64,000 bases of DNA, taken from positions 186,001-250,000 of the forward strand of contig JBFMAX010000001.1 of the NCBI GenBank assembly GCA_040755395.1, read 5' to 3'. The stretch is from Nitrospirota bacterium (lineage in GTDB: Bacteria > Nitrospirota > Nitrospiria > Nitrospirales > Nitrospiraceae). The notes beneath the pieces were generated by a model. That model saw only the letters and a list, made by a program, of their open reading frames with translations. It was not told where the DNA came from and searched no databases. A program made the position numbers and the translations under genes. Position 1 is the stretch's first letter. Every line of letters begins with the position of its first letter. Below are positions 62,632-64,000 of this stretch, one piece after another.

Positions 62632-64000
62632 TCATTTCGCTCCCGCAGGAACCGGACTGCCTTCGGGCGCATGACTCTTGGCTTCGGCCGCGCGAAGCGT
62701 GATGAAAATCGCAAAACTGACCACGATATAAAACACCAGCGTAATCGCCGTGATCCACCAGGCCGAGTAGGACAGCGTCGGGGTAAACGACTCGGCGGTG
62801 AAATCCGGCACGAGATTGTAGGTATGGAAATACTTCCTGAGCAACGACCGCACGGCGCCCATCAATCCCATCGTCCAAATGGCGCTAAACGCCAGAAAGA
62901 TCAAGACGAACTGGGACGCAAAATCGATTTTTCCCCAAACGATGGTTCCCTGTCGGATCGCACGGTTATAGATGACATAGTTGACGACCGTGACGAAGAC
63001 CAGCGTAAAGGCCGCGGAATTCTTGGCCGGCATCAGCGCCAGGAAGTTCCACTCCGACGGCAGCTCCAATTCCGCCACGAGCTTGGCGCCGGTCGGCACG
63101 AACCCGTGGGGAGTCATCCAGATGGCGTTTCCCACGACCACCATCAGGAACCCGATCTTGATCACCGTTCCGGAAGAAACCGTGAGCGGCACGAATTTTC
63201 CGAGCACAACCGGGAGCAATACCAAGGGCAACAGAATAGCCAGCGACATGGGATCGGGGGCCGGAAACTGGGTCCAGGCCCAGGTCATCACGAACGGCAA
63301 CGCGATCATCGCCAGCGGCGTCAGGACGGTCATCCTGACCCGCTCCACTCCCTCGATCCGCTTCATGCTCAGCCAAATGTAGTAGTTGCTGGCCAGGAAG
63401 ATCAATCCCACCATGGCGCCCTGCATCTCGAAGAACATGGAGAGCTGATCGGCCATCATGTACGGACAAATGGAGGCGTCGTAGTCGCACAGCTCGTACG
63501 CGAGCAGATAGCCCATGAACGGCAGGAACAACAGCGCGCCGACGCCGATCAGGTTGCCGACAAATCCCATCCAGTCGTAGTACGACCGTTCTTCCTCTTT
63601 CTTGGCGCCCATATACATGTAGGCGGCGATCAACCCGGCGATGAACCCGCCGAAGGTCACATTGCCGACCAGGCGGTGGAGATTCATCGGCATCCAACTG
63701 TAGTTGTAAACCTTGTCCCATAGGGTCGCGGTTTGCAGAAACTCGGCTGGCGACACGCCTTCCGCCTTGACCGGGGTATTCATGAACGAAGTCGGACCGT
63801 CGATGACGAACAGCGTGATTGTCCCGATCACGTTCAACAGCACCCCGAGGGCAATATGGCGAGCTTTTTTGTCTCCCTTCCAGGCATCCCAGGTGTAGAA
63901 ATACATGTAGAGCACGATGGTCTCCCCGATAAACAGCAACGGGTAGATCACCGCGAAGATCATGAAGAAGTGATTGATCAGCCACGCGGTGAACTGCGGA
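62632..64000 (-). CDS. Cytochrome bd-like subunit I homologue (second), partial
   Basis: The frame is open to the right edge (QFTAWLINHFFMIFAVIYP...), so the true start is outside. At least ten TM helices. Shared with the paralogue at 56826: GETIVLYMYFYTWDAW, NLHRLVGNVTFGGFIAG, YYDWMGFVGNLIGVGALL, WMTPHG. The C-terminal tail is short and soluble. It lies 42 bases before the cytochrome c gene and is probably among the first genes of the operon. Confidence 0.82.
   Translation of the reverse strand, partial: PQFTAWLINHFFMIFAVIYPLLFIGETIVLYMYFYTWDAWKGDKKARHIALGVLLNVIGTITLFVIDGPTSFMNTPVKAEGVSPAEFLQTATLWDKVYNYSWMPMNLHRLVGNVTFGGFIAGLIAAYMYMGAKKEEERSYYDWMGFVGNLIGVGALLFLPFMGYLLAYELCDYDASICPYMMADQLSMFFEMQGAMVGLIFLASNYYIWLSMKRIEGVERVRMTVLTPLAMIALPFVMTWAWTQFPAPDPMSLAILLPLVLLPVVLGKFVPLTVSSGTVIKIGFLMVVVGNAIWMTPHGFVPTGAKLVAELELPSEWNFLALMPAKNSAAFTLVFVTVVNYVIYNRAIRQGTIVWGKIDFASQFVLIFLAFSAIWTMGLMGAVRSLLRKYFHTYNLVPDFTAESFTPTLSYSAWWITAITLVFYIVVSFAIFITLRAAEAKSHAPEGSPVPAGAK

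Overview
The window looks like a chromosome segment of a Nitrospira-type bacterium (phylum Nitrospirota). The evidence is indirect but consistent: GC-rich codon use, a complete ubiquitin-like (UBact/Pup) conjugation and proteasome operon in an otherwise Gram-negative gene setting (lipoproteins, OmpA-domain protein), and a long respiratory operon that joins cytochrome b, Rieske and cytochrome c genes to two cytochrome-bd-like subunits. No rRNA genes are present; one tRNA-Thr(CGT) lies on the minus strand at 50150-50224.

Layout. 1-767: end of an alpha/beta hydrolase gene. 836-3493: hybrid histidine kinase and two small membrane/secreted proteins. 3729-13173 (all minus): HD-domain protein, YjbQ protein, HtrA protease, proteasome ATPase, dop, pup/UBact, prcB, prcA, pafA. 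Each of the three gaps inside the dop-to-pafA and ATPase-dop stretch carries an imperfect inverted repeat made of short reiterated words. 13289-21212: secreted SHOCT-like protein, a VapBC pair, then two paralogous TPR/Sel1 proteins followed by a CHASE2-sigma54 activator.

21449-44347 is an accessory defence island. It holds cas6, then (27927-33959) cas3-cas8-cas7-cas5, then cas1-cas2-cas4 and a 33-repeat CRISPR array. Between these blocks sit at least seven toxin-antitoxin modules (RelBE, HEPN/MNT twice, several PIN/antitoxin pairs), an IS630 and a broken IS110 element, a duplicated 212-bp MITE-like element, and GCGG-rich hairpin repeats at almost every module joint. The Cas3 has helicase first and HD nuclease last, the reverse of the usual order, and the large subunit is not recognisable, so this is a type I system of unresolved, possibly unusual, subtype. 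Its most striking trait is architectural: fragments of the 3' end of a cas-operon gene recur between successive toxin-antitoxin cassettes, at two separate places (cas6 and the ORF after cas5). One cassette with its flanking fragments is duplicated as an apparently identical 818-bp block.

44684-52393: OmpA-domain protein, three cyclic-di-GMP proteins (response regulator-GGDEF, membrane GGDEF, membrane degenerate GGDEF-EAL), the tRNA, and a lipoprotein with a caspase-like fold lacking the catalytic His and Cys. 52433-53338: a UbiA-type prenyltransferase. 53342 to the right edge (all minus): the respiratory operon, with bd-like protein, cytochrome c, PRC-Rieske fusion, cytochrome b, membrane protein, second bd-like protein, two cytochromes c, an ethylbenzene-dehydrogenase-type heme domain and a diheme cytochrome c. 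By gene content this is a modified quinol:cytochrome c oxidoreductase, which in a nitrite oxidiser could run in reverse to reduce quinone (inference).
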